Assembly: GCF_006363955.1 (NCBI RefSeq)
Contig: NZ_CP040948.1
Coordinates: 1,426,001-1,490,000, forward strand
Direction of reading: 5' to 3'
DNA: 64,000 bases
From: Methylophilus medardicus
GTDB taxonomy: Bacteria; Pseudomonadota; Gammaproteobacteria; Burkholderiales; Methylophilaceae
The position numbers and the translations under genes are program-made. Under the pieces are notes generated by a model. That model was not told the origin of the DNA. It made no database searches and saw only the letters and a program-made list of their open reading frames with translations. Numbering within the stretch: position 1 is the stretch's first letter; each line of letters starts with the position of its first letter. Shown here one piece after another: positions 15,306 through 24,618 of the stretch.

Positions 15306-16013
15306 ATGAAAAAAACCGCAATCAGTTTAATGTTGGCAGCCCTGTTGCCTGCGATGCATGCACAAGCCGAGCAAGGCGATTGGGTGGTACGTTTGCGCGC
15401 AACCAATATCAGCCCGAATGAAAGCAGCGACTTGGGTAAATATGTGAATAAAAACGTCGCCAATGTTATGTCCAACGGTGCCGAGCTGAAAGTAGATAGC
15501 AACACAATTCCTGAATTGGACATCAGCTACTACTGGACAAAAAACATTGCAACCGAGCTAATTCTGGCCTTGGGTTCCAAACATGATGTGAGCGTCAGCA
15601 AAGAGCCGGGGTCTGTCGTGCCCAACCAAAAGCTAGGCAGTATTGACGCCTTGCCACCCACTTTGACGGTGCAATGGCACTTTAACCCGGATCAAACCTT
15701 TGACCCTTATGTGGGCGCGGGCATCAATGCGACTTTCATGTTGGACAGAAGTTTAACCTTGAACCAATCAAGTGTGGGCGCCTTGCAAGGCAGTAAAATC
15801 AAGATCGACCATAGCAGTTTTGGCCCAGCATTACAGGCCGGTTTCGATGTGAATTTAAAAGATGGCTGGTTGTTGAACGCCGACGTGAAATACCTGTGGC
15901 TGGATACCGACGTGAAATTGAGAAACCCATTGGCTGGTAACGCATGGACCAAGATTGATTCGCTCGATGTGAATCCTTGGGTACTGAGTTTGGGTATCGG
16001 TAGACGCTTCTAA
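15306..16013 (+). CDS. ompW: OmpW-family outer-membrane protein
   Basis: A 235-residue protein: signal peptide MKKTAISLMLAALLPAMHAQ, then an eight-stranded barrel beginning GDWVVRLRATNISPNESS, with ELDISYYWTKNIATELILAL, PTLTVQWHFNP, VGAGINATFM and a C-terminal strand ending GIGRRF. These are the signature blocks of OmpW, a small channel for hydrophobic compounds whose synthesis often follows oxygen or electron-acceptor supply. The ATG at 15306 has GGAG 8 bases upstream. It is monocistronic, with an FNR/CRP-type site ahead and a terminator behind. Length matches the family (about 210-240). Confidence 0.93.
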   Translation: MKKTAISLMLAALLPAMHAQAEQGDWVVRLRATNISPNESSDLGKYVNKNVANVMSNGAELKVDSNTIPELDISYYWTKNIATELILALGSKHDVSVSKEPGSVVPNQKLGSIDALPPTLTVQWHFNPDQTFDPYVGAGINATFMLDRSLTLNQSSVGALQGSKIKIDHSSFGPALQAGFDVNLKDGWLLNADVKYLWLDTDVKLRNPLAGNAWTKIDSLDVNPWVLSLGIGRRF

Positions 16014-16064
16014 CGACCACTTTTCGTAAAGTCTCTTCCCTGGGGCGAAACATGGCTCCATTCA

Positions 16065-16098
16065 CCTCTGATGTCTAAAAGATGTCAGAGGTTTTTTT
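16065..16098 (+). terminator. Intrinsic terminator of ompW
   Basis: CCTCTGA (16065-16071) pairs with TCAGAGG (16085-16091), with a wobble-extended inner stem, and T7 follows directly. It starts 52 bases after the ompW stop. Confidence 0.88.
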
Positions 16099-16106
16099 AT
16101 GGCTGG

Positions 16107-16940
16107 CTACTCAAAATGGAAGCGACCAGCCAAGCTCGTTAAACCAAGTTGCTCTAATAATTGCAAGCCACGTTCGCGGGCACTGCGTTTGCGCTGACCC
16201 GTAAACTTGGCAATGATCAATTCATTTTTCATCGAGTGCTCCCACCCCACCAGTTCCGTGACCGTGACCTGATATCCGTGCGCCTCAAGGGCCAAGCAGC
16301 GTAAAACGTTGGTGACCTGGCTACCAAACTCCCGGGTATGAATGGGGTGACGCCACAACTCGCTCAAAAAAGTATTCGAAAGCGTTTGCGCTTTGTGCTG
16401 CCGGAAGGTTTCGGCGACTTCAGCCTGACAGCAAGGCACCAGCACCATAAACTGCGCCTGTTTTTGTAACCCAAACTGAATCGCATCATCGGTCGCGGTA
16501 TTGCAGGCATGCAAGGCAGTGACAATATCTACGGTCGCTGGCAACTGCGATGACTGCATGGCCTCAGCCACCGTCAAATGCTCAAATTGCATGCGGTCAA
16601 ACCCACAGTCTTGCGCCAACTGGCGAGACTTTTCGATCAACTCAGCACGACTTTCAATGCCAATGACCTGGCCTTGTGCATGCTGTTTTAACAATAAGTC
16701 GTATAAAATGAAGCCTAGATAGGATTTTCCTGCTCCGTGATCCACCAGCACTGGTTGGGCGTGTTTATCCATCACCGCCTGCATTAATGGCTCGATGAAA
16801 TTGACTAAATGATAGACTTGCTTGAGTTTGCGGCGGCTATCCTGGTTGAGTTTGCCATCGCGGGTCAAAATGTGCAGCGCCTGCAATAAAGGGAGCGATT
16901 GACCGGGTTTAACCTCCGGGGGCAATTGTGTGTTGACCAT
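16107..16940 (-). CDS. Class I SAM-dependent methyltransferase
   Basis: About 277 residues. The SAM-binding loop is VLVDHGAGKSYLGF, followed by VIGIESRAEL (acidic ribose-binding end), a LHACNTATDDAI segment and a VPCCQAEV motif. DHGAGK plus LHAC plus PCCQ recalls the METTL25/TRM13-like group of methyltransferases, whose bacterial members have no agreed substrate. The start is uncertain: ATG at 16940 (MVNTQLPPEVKPGQ) is preferred because residues encoded upstream do not look protein-like, but ATG at 17000 and GTG at 17024 are in frame. No clear ribosome-binding site supports any of them. Convergent to ompW across its terminator. An RNA or protein substrate is possible. Confidence 0.72.
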   Translation of the reverse strand: MVNTQLPPEVKPGQSLPLLQALHILTRDGKLNQDSRRKLKQVYHLVNFIEPLMQAVMDKHAQPVLVDHGAGKSYLGFILYDLLLKQHAQGQVIGIESRAELIEKSRQLAQDCGFDRMQFEHLTVAEAMQSSQLPATVDIVTALHACNTATDDAIQFGLQKQAQFMVLVPCCQAEVAETFRQHKAQTLSNTFLSELWRHPIHTREFGSQVTNVLRCLALEAHGYQVTVTELVGWEHSMKNELIIAKFTGQRKRSARERGLQLLEQLGLTSLAGRFHFE

Positions 16941-17113
16941 AGGTGTCGCTGTTTTTAAAATACGAATATGATAGTTTAACAGTATTGTTTGTGGTTCCAT
17001 ATTAGGCAGTCGCTGGAAACTCACAGGCCGATTTAAGCATCAGGTTAATCATGGATTGGCATAAATGCATGCCAAACACTCAATCTTTGCAGCCTCCAAC
17101 GCTGCTTTCAATT

Positions 17114-17129
17114 CGCTGTCCCGACAGCG
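17114..17129. repeat. Inverted repeat in the leader of the DUF481 gene
   Basis: CGCTGTC-CC-GACAGCG, a perfect 7-base inverted repeat 30 bases before the start codon. It could be an operator or a leader hairpin (6-bp stem, CCCG loop). Confidence 0.45.
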
Positions 17130-17159
17130 CAGTTGTTCAATCGTATCAAGGAGTCACGT

Positions 17160-18230
17160 ATGTCTCATCGATTAGCCGCCTTGGCTTATTTAGTTTTTTG
17201 TCAGTATGCCAAGCCCCTATGCGCACTGCTGATGAGCGCAATGATCGTCTGTTCTTGCCCAAGCGTTGCAGATACCATCTGGCTCAAAAATGGCGACAAA
17301 ATCACCGGAACACTCGTGGTCAAAATCTCTAATAAGCTGACGGTCAAAACCAGTTATGCCGATGACGTCAAAATTAACTGGAACGACATCCACAGTATCG
17401 ATGCAGACAAAGCCATTCTGATGCAGTTGTCAGACGGCAGTATTGTCAACGGCAGGCTAATACACAGCGCGGAGGGGCAGGTGATTTTGGATGAAGAAAC
17501 CAACACACCGCTGGTCGACACCGAGCTAGATGAAATACATTACATTAATCCAAGCCGCGACCTGATCGGTGAGGGCTTTGTCTGGACGGGCAACTTGAAT
17601 CTAGGAGGTGCGTTTAACAATGGCAACAGCACCAACCGCAACATGCAATTCAATGGCGAGTCGGTGCTACGCGGCTTAGAAGATCGTTATACGGTACAAG
17701 GCTACTACTACTGGGCAGAAGATAACGACCAACAAACACAAAACAATGCACGTGTGCGTGGGCAATACGACCACTTTTTCACCAAAAAATGGTTTAGTTA
17801 TCTGAATACGATTCAAGAAAAAGACCGCTTTAGAGATATCAAATTGCGTAGTACCTACGGTGTGGGGTCTGGTTACCAGATTTTTGAAAGCGAAAAACTC
17901 AACCTGTCTGTTGAGGGCGGTGTCTCGTTAATCACACAAGATTATTACGAGGAAGCCAACGACAAGCATGCCGCTTTACGTTGGGCGGTCAACTACAACC
18001 AATATTTATTCGATTCTTTTGTGCAGGCTTTTCATCGGCATGAAGTCTTGTATACCCCAAGATCCCCGTCACAGGTGCTGGTGTACAGCTCTACCGGCTT
18101 ACGTTTTCCATTCATATTTGGCCTCAGTGCTTCTACCCAGATGGATTACAACTTTGATAGCCGCCCGGCAGATGATCGACGTAAAGGTGATACGCGCGCA
18201 TTATTTACCCTCGGCTACAGCTGGAAGTAA
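17160..18230 (+). CDS. DUF481 outer-membrane/periplasmic protein (YdiY-like)
   Basis: A 356-residue protein. The N-terminal hydrophobic stretch ends at SVADTIW, consistent with a signal peptide, although it is long (about 38 residues). Residues from about 40 (WLKNGDKITGTLV and DGSIVNGRLI) form a repeated small beta fold. From about 140 it is a DUF481 beta-barrel: NLNLGGAFNNGNS, VQGYYYWAEDNDQ, YSTYG-like strands and a C-terminal LGYSW. Start ATG 17160 has AAGGAG 6 bases ahead. The family (salt-induced YdiY in enterobacteria) has no firm function. It stands alone, divergent from the methyltransferase gene. No terminator is obvious before rbgA. Confidence 0.85.
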   Translation: MSHRLAALAYLVFCQYAKPLCALLMSAMIVCSCPSVADTIWLKNGDKITGTLVVKISNKLTVKTSYADDVKINWNDIHSIDADKAILMQLSDGSIVNGRLIHSAEGQVILDEETNTPLVDTELDEIHYINPSRDLIGEGFVWTGNLNLGGAFNNGNSTNRNMQFNGESVLRGLEDRYTVQGYYYWAEDNDQQTQNNARVRGQYDHFFTKKWFSYLNTIQEKDRFRDIKLRSTYGVGSGYQIFESEKLNLSVEGGVSLITQDYYEEANDKHAALRWAVNYNQYLFDSFVQAFHRHEVLYTPRSPSQVLVYSSTGLRFPFIFGLSASTQMDYNFDSRPADDRRKGDTRALFTLGYSWK

Positions 18231-18274
18231 ACCAGCCGTTTTCTTCAAAATATAATCATTGGCCGCATCAATGT

Positions 18275-18335
18275 TAAAATGATCGCTTGGTTGATTGGAT
18301 GTCCGCGCAGTCTAGATTGCGCGCGCACCAATCAG
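18275..18335 (+). promoter_or_regulatory. rbgA promoter and structured 5' leader
   Basis: TAAAAT (18275-18280) is a plausible -10. The leader that follows can fold into a two-part hairpin: outer arms TTGATTGG and CCAATCAG (18291-18298, 18328-18335) and inner arms CGCGCA and TGCGCG (18304-18309, 18318-18323). No U-tract follows, so attenuation by termination is unlikely; it could bind a protein or set mRNA stability. Confidence 0.42.
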
Positions 18336-18395
18336 CATAGGGTACGGCAAGGGACATTGATACCGTATTTTTTGAGTTTAGGATGGAGCAAAAAT

Positions 18396-19337
18396 ATGGC
18401 AATACAATGGTATCCGGGGCACATGACCTCTGCCCGTAAAAAAGCAGAGGAAACGCTGGAACACATCGATGTGGTGATTGAGGTGCTTGACGCACGGGTG
18501 CCCGCTGCCAGCCATAACCCAATGATTGAAGACATGCGCAATTTTCGCCAGCGTCCCAACCTGAAAATACTGAATAAATCTGATCTGGCCGATCCACAAA
18601 TCACCCAAGCATGGTTGAATTACTTTAATAAGCAACCCAATACCAAAGCGGTTGCCCTGTCTTGTAAAAAGCCCGGCGATGCCAAAAAAATCCCCGGGTT
18701 ATGTCAACAACTGGCGCCGCACCGTGGCACCCCATTAAAGCCCTTGCGCATGATGATCATGGGCATCCCCAACGTGGGCAAATCCACCCTGATGAATGCC
18801 CTGCTCAACCGGCGTGCCGCCAAAGTTGGCGACGAGCCTGCTGTGACCAAGAGCCAGCAACGCTTTGATTTAAACGACAACCAGAACATTACCGATACCC
18901 CCGGCATGATGTGGCCCAAAATTGAGCATGAATCAGATGGTTATTTGCTTGCCGCCAGCCACGCCATTGGCCGCAATGCGGTGATTGATGAAGATGTCGC
19001 TGAATTCTTAGGTAACGTGCTGTTACAGCAATATCCAGCCCTGATGAATACCCGCTACAAACTCGATGTCATGAAACTGGATGTCGCCACCATGGATGGA
19101 ATTGACCTGTTGCAAGCCATCGCCAAGCGCCGCAGTTATAAACGCAACGATGGTGAATGGGACATGGAGCGCACCGCCATGGCGTTGCTGACGGATTATC
19201 GTAGCGGAGCGATTGGCCGCGTCAGCCTAGAGTCGCCGCAAAGCCGTGCCGACATGATTGCCGTGGCGGCCGCCCTGGCTGCTGAGAAGAAGAAAAACGC
19301 TGAAGATCAAGCAGCGCCCGAACCAGATCCGTCATAA
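18396..19337 (+). CDS. rbgA: Ribosome biogenesis GTPase RbgA (YlqF)
   Basis: A 313-residue, circularly permuted GTPase: the G4 motif LNKSDL (59-64) comes before the G1 P-loop GIPNVGKST (123-131) and G3 DTPG, the order that defines YlqF/RbgA. The conserved N terminus IQWYPGHMTSARKK and a C-terminal helical domain are present. In Bacillus it acts in late 50S subunit assembly; in proteobacteria the family is less studied. The ATG at 18396 has GGAG 7 bases ahead and matches the family start. It is preceded by a 165-base gap with a hairpin leader. Convergent with the diguanylate cyclase gene, 22 bases apart. Confidence 0.94.
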   Translation: MAIQWYPGHMTSARKKAEETLEHIDVVIEVLDARVPAASHNPMIEDMRNFRQRPNLKILNKSDLADPQITQAWLNYFNKQPNTKAVALSCKKPGDAKKIPGLCQQLAPHRGTPLKPLRMMIMGIPNVGKSTLMNALLNRRAAKVGDEPAVTKSQQRFDLNDNQNITDTPGMMWPKIEHESDGYLLAASHAIGRNAVIDEDVAEFLGNVLLQQYPALMNTRYKLDVMKLDVATMDGIDLLQAIAKRRSYKRNDGEWDMERTAMALLTDYRSGAIGRVSLESPQSRADMIAVAAALAAEKKKNAEDQAAPEPDPS

Positions 19338-19359
19338 CCACTCAGTGAATGGATGAGTG

Positions 19360-20625
19360 TTAAGCAATCAGGCTGGCATGTCGCTTGGCAGGTTTGTGCG
19401 ATTCAGGCGGCTTATTCAATAATTGATCAATATTGCTGGCAATTCGATTACGGCCATTTTGTTTGGCTTTGTATAGATTCTGATCCGCCCCAGCAAACAA
19501 GCCCTCAAGCCCATAGCCGACAGTTTCAGAGCTGACCGCCCCCACGCTGACCGTGCATTTAATCGCTTGCGTATCGCTACTCATGCTTTCAACACCCGCA
19601 ATGTTCACTGGCGTCACTTCGATAATCCGGCGGATGCGCTCGGCCAGAATCATGGCTTCTTGTTCGCCGGTGTTCGGCATCAAAATACAAAATTCTTCAC
19701 CGCCATAGCGGCCAATGACATCCCCACCGCGCAATGCCGCGCGAATCGTGCCGGCACAAGATTTGAGCACCACATCGCCTACCAGATGCCCGTAAACATC
19801 ATTCACTTTTTTAAAGTAATCGAGATCCACAATCAGCAAGCCCATCGGCAAACGAATCCGTTGCGACACCGCCTGCATGCGCGTTGCAGCCTCTTGCAAG
19901 CCTCGGCGATTTAATACGCCTGTGAGCACGTCTAGCGTAGCAATCGCTTGTAAGCCGGCTTGCGCCCGCACATGCATCACGAGTAGCAGTAACGCAGTGA
20001 CTGCCGTAAAAACCAGCACACTTGCGCTCATCACATAGGCATGGATACGCCAATCCGAAAAGCTATGCAAACTCACATGGTCATTCAACACCACTTTGGT
20101 TGCCATAAAAGCCAGCAACAAGCTGATGCCCGCGAATAAGCTGCAACACAACCAAAATACGTGCGCGACAAAGTCTTTGCCATGACCGACTAGGCTACGG
20201 CTGCCATCACCAAACACGCAGATCAATACCAATAAATTACTCAGCAATATCCAACGCTCAGAGGTGTGTGTGTTTAGCATGACCGCATTACAAGCCAATA
20301 GCGTGGTGACCACCAACAATGGCCAATAACGGTAAACGCGATAGCCGCGGAACATGCGAATCCCATTCACATATAAACTGACTCCCCAAGCGATGATCGT
20401 GACGGCACTTGCCGCATAAACGCCTTGTGGGCCATCCACCAATGAAGTTTGCGCGATAAAATAAACTCCCAGCCCCAGCGCAAATAGCAGCAAGCCGCGC
20501 ACCCAATGCATGATGAGGGTGCGCTGCTGATAGGCGCCAAAAATCATCAAGACCAATACGAGGGTTAGGGTCAGTCCAATTGATGATAGAATGGCGCTGT
20601 TGAGATCGAACAAAGGGGTGGACAA
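19360..20625 (-). CDS. Membrane-bound diguanylate cyclase (GGDEF)
   Basis: A 421-residue protein. The N-terminal half has about six to seven hydrophobic segments (for example SIGLTLTLVLVLMIFGAY and VMSASVLVFTAVTALLLLVM), likely a membrane sensor. The C-terminal GGDEF domain carries the active-site GGEEF at 308-312 and an intact RxxD inhibitory site, RGGD, five residues before it (299-302). It should therefore make cyclic di-GMP and be product-inhibited. Start is a TTG at 20625 with a weak AGG upstream; no ATG fits the first helix. Cyclic di-GMP commonly sets the balance between motility and surface polysaccharide, both encoded in this window. Divergent from rep. Confidence 0.92.
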   Translation of the reverse strand: MSTPLFDLNSAILSSIGLTLTLVLVLMIFGAYQQRTLIMHWVRGLLLFALGLGVYFIAQTSLVDGPQGVYAASAVTIIAWGVSLYVNGIRMFRGYRVYRYWPLLVVTTLLACNAVMLNTHTSERWILLSNLLVLICVFGDGSRSLVGHGKDFVAHVFWLCCSLFAGISLLLAFMATKVVLNDHVSLHSFSDWRIHAYVMSASVLVFTAVTALLLLVMHVRAQAGLQAIATLDVLTGVLNRRGLQEAATRMQAVSQRIRLPMGLLIVDLDYFKKVNDVYGHLVGDVVLKSCAGTIRAALRGGDVIGRYGGEEFCILMPNTGEQEAMILAERIRRIIEVTPVNIAGVESMSSDTQAIKCTVSVGAVSSETVGYGLEGLFAGADQNLYKAKQNGRNRIASNIDQLLNKPPESHKPAKRHASLIA

Positions 20626-20755
20626 AGTGTTGTTTACCTGAAAAACATCATACTATGGTAGGCCGACTATACTCATATCAATGAAGGGGTTAAATAGTCC
20701 ATACAGGCTAATTGACTGTCCCGCTTTGTTGTAAACCCCAAACCCCTGAAGTCCC

Positions 20756-22795
20756 ATGCAGCATCTTCTAAATCCTCCGCAGCGCGAAGCTATCCATTAT
20801 CTCGATGGCCCCCTTTTGGTATTGGCCGGTGCCGGCAGCGGCAAAACCCGCGTCATTACGCAAAAAATCGCCTATCTGATAAACCAGGCTGGGTTTAAAG
20901 CAAACCAAATTGCGGCAATCACCTTTACCAATAAAGCCGCGCGCGAGATGCAAGAACGTGTGACGCCACTGTTAGAGGGCAAAAGTGGCAAAGGGCTGAC
21001 TGTCACCACATTCCACTCAATGGGCTTGCAGATCCTGCGCCAAGAAGCCGCCCTGCTTGGCTACAAACCGCAATTTTCGATTCTCGATGCCTCTGATAGC
21101 TTTAAAATTCTGAGCGACCTGTTGGCGACTACCGACAAGCAGTTGCTGCGCAAAACGCAATGGCAAATCTCTGGCTGGAAAAACGCTTTTGTCAGTCCGG
21201 ATCAAGCAAAAGCACTCGCAGATGAAGAAATGGCCCATGCCGCTGCACGGGTTTACCAACTCTATCAGCAAACCTTGCGCGCCTATCAAGCCGTTGATTT
21301 TGATGACTTAATCAAAGTCCCTGTCGAATTGTTTGAACAACACCATGAGACGTTGGAAAAATGGCAGCGCAAACTGCACTACCTTCTGATCGACGAATAC
21401 CAAGACACCAATGCCTGCCAGTACAAATTGATCAAGCAATTGACTGGCCTACGCGGGCAATTTACCGCAGTGGGAGATGATGACCAGGCCATTTACGGCT
21501 GGCGTGGTGCCGATGTAGAAAACCTGCGTCAGCTCACCACCGACTTTTCCAACCTAAAAGTCATCAAGCTTGAACAAAATTATCGCTCCACCGTGCGTAT
21601 CTTGCGCGCGGCCAACCAAGTGATCGCCAATAATCCCAAGTTATTCGAGAAAAAACTGTGGAGCGAACTCGGCACGGGGGATCTGTTGCATGTCACGGCC
21701 ACCCAAAGTGAAGAGCATGAGGCCGAAACCGTGGTCATGAAGTTGCAAGCACATAAATTCGAGCATCGCACCACCTATAAAGACTACGCGATACTTTACC
21801 GCAGCAACCATCAAGCGCGCATCATTGAAAAATTTCTGCGTAACCACAAAATCCCCTACACCATCTCTGGCGGCTCCTCGTTTTTTGACAAAGCTGAAAT
21901 TAAAGACATCATTAGCTACCTGCGATTAATTGCCAATGAAGATGATGATCCAGCATTTATCCGCGCTGCCACCACGCCCAAAAAAGGCATCGGTAACACC
22001 ACGCTAGAACGCCTGGGCGAATTCGCCAGCGCCCACAAAATGTCCCTGTTTGCTGCCGCGTTTGAAGGCGGCTTTCAACATGACATTGGCGCCAAACAGC
22101 TAGACGACCTGCTCACCTTCTGCCGCTATATTCAAACGCTGCAAGGCCGCGCGGTCAAAGACCCAGCGAATGAAGTGATCAACGATTTACTCAACGCCAT
22201 TCAATACGAAACCTATTTGTATGACGGCGAAGAAGCACGCGCCGCCGAAACACGCTGGGGAAATGTCATGGAATTTGTCGCTTGGCTCAGCAAAAAAGGC
22301 GAAGGCTCTACCGAATACGGCAATGAATCTGATGGCAAAAATCTGCTCGAGCTGACACAACTCGTGTCACTCATCACCATGCTAGAAGGCCGCGAAGACG
22401 GCGAACCGGACGCGGTCAAGCTCTCCACCCTGCACGCCTCCAAAGGCCTGGAATACGGCCATGTGTTTTTAATCGGCTGTGAAGAAGGCATTTTGCCGCA
22501 TACCAACTCCATTGATGCTGATCAAATTGAAGAAGAGCGTCGCCTCATGTATGTTGGCATCACCCGCGCCCAAAAATCACTCAACATCACCTGGTGCAAA
22601 AAACGCAAACGCGGCGGTGAAATGCAAGCCTGCGAACCCAGCCGCTTTATCGGCGAACTGCCCAAAGACGACGTCAAACACTTTGGCAACCCGTTTAACG
22701 GCCCGGATCAGGTATTAAGCAAAGACTATGGCAAAAGCAAAATGGCGAATATCAAGGCGATGCTGCAAAACAAACAAAACATAAAAGTAGATTAA
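20756..22795 (+). CDS. rep: ATP-dependent DNA helicase Rep
   Basis: At 679 residues this is the usual length for Rep (673 in E. coli). Motif I AGAGSGKT (24-31), Ia TFTNKAAREM, II IDEYQDTN, III VGDDDQAIYGWRGAD, IV EQNYRS, V TLHASKGLEYGHVFL and VI MYVGITRAQ appear in UvrD/Rep superfamily 1A order. The N terminus LNPPQREAIHYLDGPLLVLA and the C-terminal PSRFI block favour Rep over UvrD. It unwinds DNA 3'-5' and helps forks pass protein blocks. No good ribosome-binding site before the ATG; a TTGACT hexamer (20712-20717) may be its -35. Base composition drops sharply right after this gene, at the polysaccharide island edge. Confidence 0.94.
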   Translation: MQHLLNPPQREAIHYLDGPLLVLAGAGSGKTRVITQKIAYLINQAGFKANQIAAITFTNKAAREMQERVTPLLEGKSGKGLTVTTFHSMGLQILRQEAALLGYKPQFSILDASDSFKILSDLLATTDKQLLRKTQWQISGWKNAFVSPDQAKALADEEMAHAAARVYQLYQQTLRAYQAVDFDDLIKVPVELFEQHHETLEKWQRKLHYLLIDEYQDTNACQYKLIKQLTGLRGQFTAVGDDDQAIYGWRGADVENLRQLTTDFSNLKVIKLEQNYRSTVRILRAANQVIANNPKLFEKKLWSELGTGDLLHVTATQSEEHEAETVVMKLQAHKFEHRTTYKDYAILYRSNHQARIIEKFLRNHKIPYTISGGSSFFDKAEIKDIISYLRLIANEDDDPAFIRAATTPKKGIGNTTLERLGEFASAHKMSLFAAAFEGGFQHDIGAKQLDDLLTFCRYIQTLQGRAVKDPANEVINDLLNAIQYETYLYDGEEARAAETRWGNVMEFVAWLSKKGEGSTEYGNESDGKNLLELTQLVSLITMLEGREDGEPDAVKLSTLHASKGLEYGHVFLIGCEEGILPHTNSIDADQIEEERRLMYVGITRAQKSLNITWCKKRKRGGEMQACEPSRFIGELPKDDVKHFGNPFNGPDQVLSKDYGKSKMANIKAMLQNKQNIKVD

Positions 22796-22827
22796 GTCTC
22801 CCTAACATTCACTCAAAAGAGAGATGC

Positions 22828-23847
22828 ATGGAAAAAAACAACTTTGATAGTGTAAGAATTTGCTTAGCTTTGATTGTTGTCTTAGCGCACATCTACGCGC
22901 TTACATTATTTGATGAATTCAGATTTTTGGAGCGTATTTTTGACTCAAATTTTGCTGTAAAGGGTTTTTTTGCGATTAGCGGTTATCTTGTCACACTAAG
23001 CTACTTCAGTAGTCGAAGTAATCTTGTATTTTATGAAAAAAGGATTCGCAGAATATACCCTGCCTATATTATCTCTGTATGTTTCTGCCTCATTATTGGT
23101 GCAATCATTTCACAATTAAGCATATTAGATTTTTTGAAATCTTACGAAACGATTAAATATCTAATTTCAAATGCACTATTCTTAAACTTCATCCAACCCA
23201 GCCTTCCTAGGGTGTTCCACAATCACCCAATAGTATCCTTGAACGGTGCTTTATGGACCATAAAAGTTGAGGTAATGCTATATTTATGCTTGCCTATGAT
23301 AATCTTTTTTTACAAGAGAATTGGCTTACTGAAGACCACTATTACCATTTTCATTTTAAGTGTTATTTGGGTTTATTTTTTTACGTTTTGCTTTAATGGC
23401 GTAAAAGGAGAAGAAATAGCACGTCAATTTCCTGGTCAACTTTCCTATTTCATTGTGGGGTCATTTCTTGCAGTTAATCACCAAAAAATCAAAATTTCTC
23501 TTTGGATTACTCTGCTTTCAATTATCGCCCTCTGTTATACGAGCAATCCTATCGCTAGGCTTATTATTAATCCATTGACTTACACAATCATCGTGATTTT
23601 TCTATCAACAAACGCACTCCCTAAAATCAATGCTGGAAAATTTGGAGACATCTCCTACGGTATTTATTTATTCCACTTCCCGATCATTCAACTGACCTTG
23701 CACCTTGGACTTTTCGCACCTAATCCATGGTTTGGTTTTATCGTATCTTTGCTCACTACATTATTATTTGCCACATGCTCTTGGCATTTTGTGGAGAAAA
23801 GGTTTCTGAAAAGAAACTCTCACTACATAACTTCTTCGATGAGCTAG
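22828..23847 (+). CDS. Acyltransferase 3 family O-acyltransferase (OafA-like)
   Basis: A 339-residue integral membrane protein with about ten hydrophobic helices. The N-terminal block FDSVRICLALIVVLAHIYAL contains the conserved Arg and the catalytic His of acyltransferase-3 proteins, and GYLVTLSYFSSR and YEKRIRRIYPAY follow as in OafA/NodX. The C terminus has ISYGIYLFHFPIIQ. Such enzymes add acetyl or other acyl groups to surface sugars. AAGAGAGA precedes the ATG. It is the first AT-rich gene after rep, and its stop overlaps the convergent GT2 gene by four bases. Likely decorates the glycan made by this island. Confidence 0.88.
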   Translation: MEKNNFDSVRICLALIVVLAHIYALTLFDEFRFLERIFDSNFAVKGFFAISGYLVTLSYFSSRSNLVFYEKRIRRIYPAYIISVCFCLIIGAIISQLSILDFLKSYETIKYLISNALFLNFIQPSLPRVFHNHPIVSLNGALWTIKVEVMLYLCLPMIIFFYKRIGLLKTTITIFILSVIWVYFFTFCFNGVKGEEIARQFPGQLSYFIVGSFLAVNHQKIKISLWITLLSIIALCYTSNPIARLIINPLTYTIIVIFLSTNALPKINAGKFGDISYGIYLFHFPIIQLTLHLGLFAPNPWFGFIVSLLTTLLFATCSWHFVEKRFLKRNSHYITSSMS

Positions 23848-24599
23848 TTTTTTGATCTAACATATGACGCAATTGGAAGTCGGAATACGTGTTTATAAAA
23901 ATACCTGATTAAACTGGATAAATGCCAAATCATGAAACGAATTTTTTTTCTACTCTCTCTATGAGCATTATGAACAATTCGATTTCGCTGACTGACAGCA
24001 ATAGGATACTGGCTTTTCCAGAAGCGCAGACAAATATCCACGTCTTCATAATAAAGAAAAAATGCTTCATCAAAACCTCCAACAGCAGCAAATGAGACTG
24101 AATCAAACATCATAAACATCCCAGCCACCCAATCCGGATATATGTAGTCTTTGTCTAGATATACAGGATAACGACTAATATCCTTGCCGAATGCCTTCAT
24201 TATTAAATTTATTACCGTAGGGAAGTGACGAACACTATCTTCAATCTGACCCGTTGAAGATGTAACGAGTGGGGCAATTAACTTTGCGTTTGCCATTAAC
24301 ATACATGCGGTTAACTCACTAAAAATCCCAGAGCACAATTCGACATCTGGATTTAAAACTACAAAATATTTAGTTTTACATTTGAGGAAAGCTGCATTGT
24401 GGTTGGATGCAAACCCTTTTGGAGTTGTATTACGGATAAGTAGGATTTTCTTACTAACTGGAAATACAACAGTCTCCTCCACGTTCAAGGTTAAAATCAC
24501 TTGAGCGATTTCTGGATGCCTTAATAATTGATTGCATAATTCGACCACCATGTTTCCATGACAATGACTCACGACGGAGACTGTTATATCTTGTTCCAC
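23844..24599 (-). CDS. Glycosyltransferase family 2 (rhamnosyltransferase-like)
   Basis: A 251-residue GT-A enzyme: nucleotide-binding start TVSVVSHCHGNMVVEL, then LIRNTTPKGFASNHNAAFLK and the acidic metal-site segment YFVVLNPDVEL, with WVAGMFMMFDSVSFAAVGGF and FFLYYEDVDICLRF downstream. That is the pattern of WbbL/rhamnosyltransferase-type GT2 proteins. No membrane helix, so it acts at the inner face of the cytoplasmic membrane on a lipid-linked sugar. Start is GTG at 24599 with a weak ribosome-binding site, 19 bases after the GT61 gene. It is the last gene of the minus-strand polysaccharide operon. Donor sugar unknown. Confidence 0.87.
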   Translation of the reverse strand: MEQDITVSVVSHCHGNMVVELCNQLLRHPEIAQVILTLNVEETVVFPVSKKILLIRNTTPKGFASNHNAAFLKCKTKYFVVLNPDVELCSGIFSELTACMLMANAKLIAPLVTSSTGQIEDSVRHFPTVINLIMKAFGKDISRYPVYLDKDYIYPDWVAGMFMMFDSVSFAAVGGFDEAFFLYYEDVDICLRFWKSQYPIAVSQRNRIVHNAHRESRKKIRFMIWHLSSLIRYFYKHVFRLPIASYVRSKN

Positions 24600-24618
24600 A
24601 AAATGCTTTCTGTTGCGC

